Origin: Choristoneura fumiferana
Taxonomy: Eukaryota > Arthropoda > Insecta > Lepidoptera > Tortricidae
Direction of reading: 5' to 3'
DNA length: 64,000 nucleotides
Assembly (NCBI RefSeq): GCF_025370935.1
Contig: NC_133500.1
Location: 2,334,248-2,398,247 of the forward strand
Of this stretch, positions 62,215 through 64,000 are shown piece after piece; position 1 is the stretch's first letter; each line of letters starts with the position of its first letter. The notes under the pieces are model-generated. The model was given only the letters and a program-made list of their open reading frames with translations, was not told the DNA's origin and made no database searches. The position numbers and the translations under genes were made by a program.

Positions 62215-63022
62215 TGCTCGTAAAGTTCGTGTTTATGCTGGATCGACATAAAATGACTTTTTATGCTCTAGTGCATAAAGTAAAATGTTCGTACCACAGT
62301 AGCCACAAACAAATAGTTTTTAAATTCTTTAGATAATTTTTAATTATGTAAAACTAAAAATATATCAACAAAACAATATAATTTTATATAGTAATGCATG
62401 ATAAATAAAAAGTACATAGTAAGTGAACAATGAGGGCTATCGTTTTTTGTCTCACTAGATGGCGCACTGTTGCGTGAGGTTTTTAAGTATGGCTTTCAAA
62501 GTCTGTTTTTACGGGCGTGAAAACAAAGTTTAGATTAAATTATATTTGATACACCTTAAAACCGTATCATAAAAATATCGAGCATGCCACAGTGTTGCAT
62601 AGTCCCGTTTTGTTAGGAAAAAAGGAGGACAAAGGTTTCCGAAAGACAAAACTGTCTCAAAACACAGACATTCATTGCCCAAAACGCATATTTGCCATAA
62701 TTATTTCAGATATTGCAAAATATTCACAAAATTATTCTAATTATAATAAAAACCCGCGTAGCTCAGCCCAAAAACTATGAGATTTGACATTTCGGAACCT
62801 CACGCTACACTAGCGCCTCTAGTGGCGAATTCCATACGCGATAGCCCTCATTGTCCCACTGTTGCTATTTCATTACCTCGCAATCGAAGTGAATTGAATA
62901 GCAGTGTCAAACTCGAGCATTAACCCATTTTTCCCCTCGACGTGTCTATCTAATCCGTGCTATCCACCTCGCGTACCGGCTCGGCTATATGAATGTCTTG
63001 GTAAAATAACTCGTTTTATGGG
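62215..63022 (+). mobile_element. dispersed element, with empty hAT site and internal insertion
   Basis: Same blocks as 17055-17720: AAAGTTCGTGTTTATGCTGG, GCTCTAGTGCATAAAGTAAAA (uninterrupted), CCACAAACAAATAG, CCACTGTTGCTATTTCATTA and CCCCTCGACGTGTCTATC. An additional ~400 bp (about 62430-62850) interrupts it, starting GAGGGCTATCG and ending CGATAGCCCTC, itself an inverted-repeat insertion. Confidence 0.6.
62430..62850. mobile_element. ~420 bp insertion with GAGGGCTATCG termini
   Basis: GAGGGCTATCGTTTTTTGTC near 62431 and its inverse GCGATAGCCCTC near 62840-62851, with ACTAGATGGCGC / GCGCCTCTAGTGGCG inside. It separates two halves of the surrounding element. Confidence 0.55.
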
Positions 63023-63951
63023 TAAGGCCGCGAATTTTGACCAATTTGGACGTTTCAAATTTGGAAGGCTGATAAAAAAACTGATAACACCTAGAGGTTT
63101 AATTTTTTTTTATTATATGACACGATATAAACTCTCAAGGTCGCAAATGAGATAATTGATTTAAACCTTTTAAAAAAAATATAAAAATATATTACCGTCA
63201 AAAACGTAACGAAAATTGACTATTTTTTTTGACCACGAGTACTTAATACTTATTATTTTTCATGCTATTTAACTTCTCATGATCATGATTTTGTTTAAAC
63301 GAAATTTTATGATATAACGATAGTCCTACCGATTGCGGAATCATGATAATCAAATAATTTTCATGTTTTATATTTATTTCTTTTCACGTGCCAAAAAACC
63401 ACGTTTTCGTTACGAATACTTAGGTGACGCTTTTTAAGCTACCTTTAACGCCAATTTCGGTAGAAATTAGTTTTTGTACACTGGCAACTAATACTCTAAT
63501 AGGGCAACATCGATGAGATAAATAATCTCATCAGTTTGTTGACAAACAGCCATCAAAAGTGACGCGGAGGTTTTTTTTCGAAAAAACGTCGAAAGTGCTT
63601 GTTCGATTTTAAGGATAAGTAGTGATTATTTTTAACTGGTTGTTTTTTCATACGATAGGGTAATCTTTTCCATGTAAGTGGCATGTGTTATTATGTTTCA
63701 AAATGTCGTTATTCACCATGATAAACGATTTTTGTATAAAAATACGTTACACTTTCGTTACGATTACGTTACATTTTTACAAAATGCTACGTATTTTGTA
63801 CATAACGTAACGAAAAAATGTGGTAAAGGGAAGTTCACACAGAAAATTCTAACTTACACCAGTTTATTATTAGGTTTCCAATGACTGCACGCACAGTAAG
63901 TTAGTTAGATGGATATTTTGAAGTTAAATAAATTTTAATCTGTAGGTGCAG

Positions 63952-64000
63952 GGATCGCAAAGAGAATTGTGGCGAGTTCTGTGTTCACGTCCTGCTACAT
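63952..64000 (+). CDS. possible exon start running off the window
   Basis: After the acceptor-like CTGTAGGTGCAG, one frame reads DRKENCGEFCVHVLLH to the window edge, without stop. Composition is richer in GC than the preceding 1 kb. No family recognised. It may be chance. Confidence 0.18.

Larger units (their letters stand above)
61853..64000. other. AT-rich flank with one dispersed element
   Basis: Contains the element at 62215-63022 and otherwise AT-rich bases without a recognised gene. The last ~50 bp (63952-64000) might start an exon on the plus strand. Confidence 0.4.

Overview
The window is nuclear DNA from an insect, most likely a moth or butterfly (Lepidoptera). Genes are split by introns, and GC-rich exons sit in AT-rich introns. 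The introns carry the dense mixture of tRNA-derived SINEs, 5'-truncated LINE tails, palindromic MITEs and short CCTAACC tracts typical of lepidopteran genomes. Three runs of N (5897-5996, 53238-54114, 57079-57338) show that this is a draft scaffold.

Left part (1-21 kb). A single plus-strand exon at 6065-6226 encodes the C-terminal half of a FYVE zinc finger and its stop. On the minus strand four exons (21242 down to 12849) encode the second half of Numb, the PTB-domain adaptor that antagonises Notch. They join in phase: end of the PTB domain, two RQGSFR phosphorylation motifs, a KRQMSLR block and two NPF motifs. The exons for the start of Numb are not visible. An intron holds an ORF1-only LINE copy and several MITEs.

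Middle (21-43 kb). A 9 kb repeat-rich stretch (SINEs and two opposed copies of a LINE ORF2) is followed by two divergently transcribed zinc-finger genes. The minus-strand gene (32600 leftwards) starts with a ZAD-like CxxC/CxxC domain. The plus-strand gene (33376-38298) encodes about 818 residues with some twelve C2H2 fingers and a Lys/Cys-rich six-residue tandem repeat. About 775 bp separate the two start codons. From 38.3 to 43.9 kb only repeats are visible.

Right part (43.9-64 kb). Nine minus-strand exons (56095 down to 43923) encode the catalytic and C-terminal part of the ER enzyme glucosidase II alpha (GANAB, glycoside hydrolase family 31). Both catalytic Asp motifs are present. One exon expected between them is missing and probably lies in the 877-base gap. 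One exon (49534-49671) has several reading-frame breaks. Upstream is a nearly complete Ty1/copia retrotransposon (57452-61852) with 183-186 bp LTRs and three frameshifts. Single-base indels recur in unrelated elements (GANAB, the ZAD gene, copia, LINE ORF1), so consensus errors are a live explanation.

I see no bacterial-type system, CRISPR array, rRNA or convincing tRNA gene. The most interesting material is the transposon archaeology: an hAT MITE with its paralogous empty site, a six-copy MITE family, an ORF1-only LINE and a LINE tail abutting a splice donor. The gene-model anomalies in Numb, the ZAD gene and GANAB come next.
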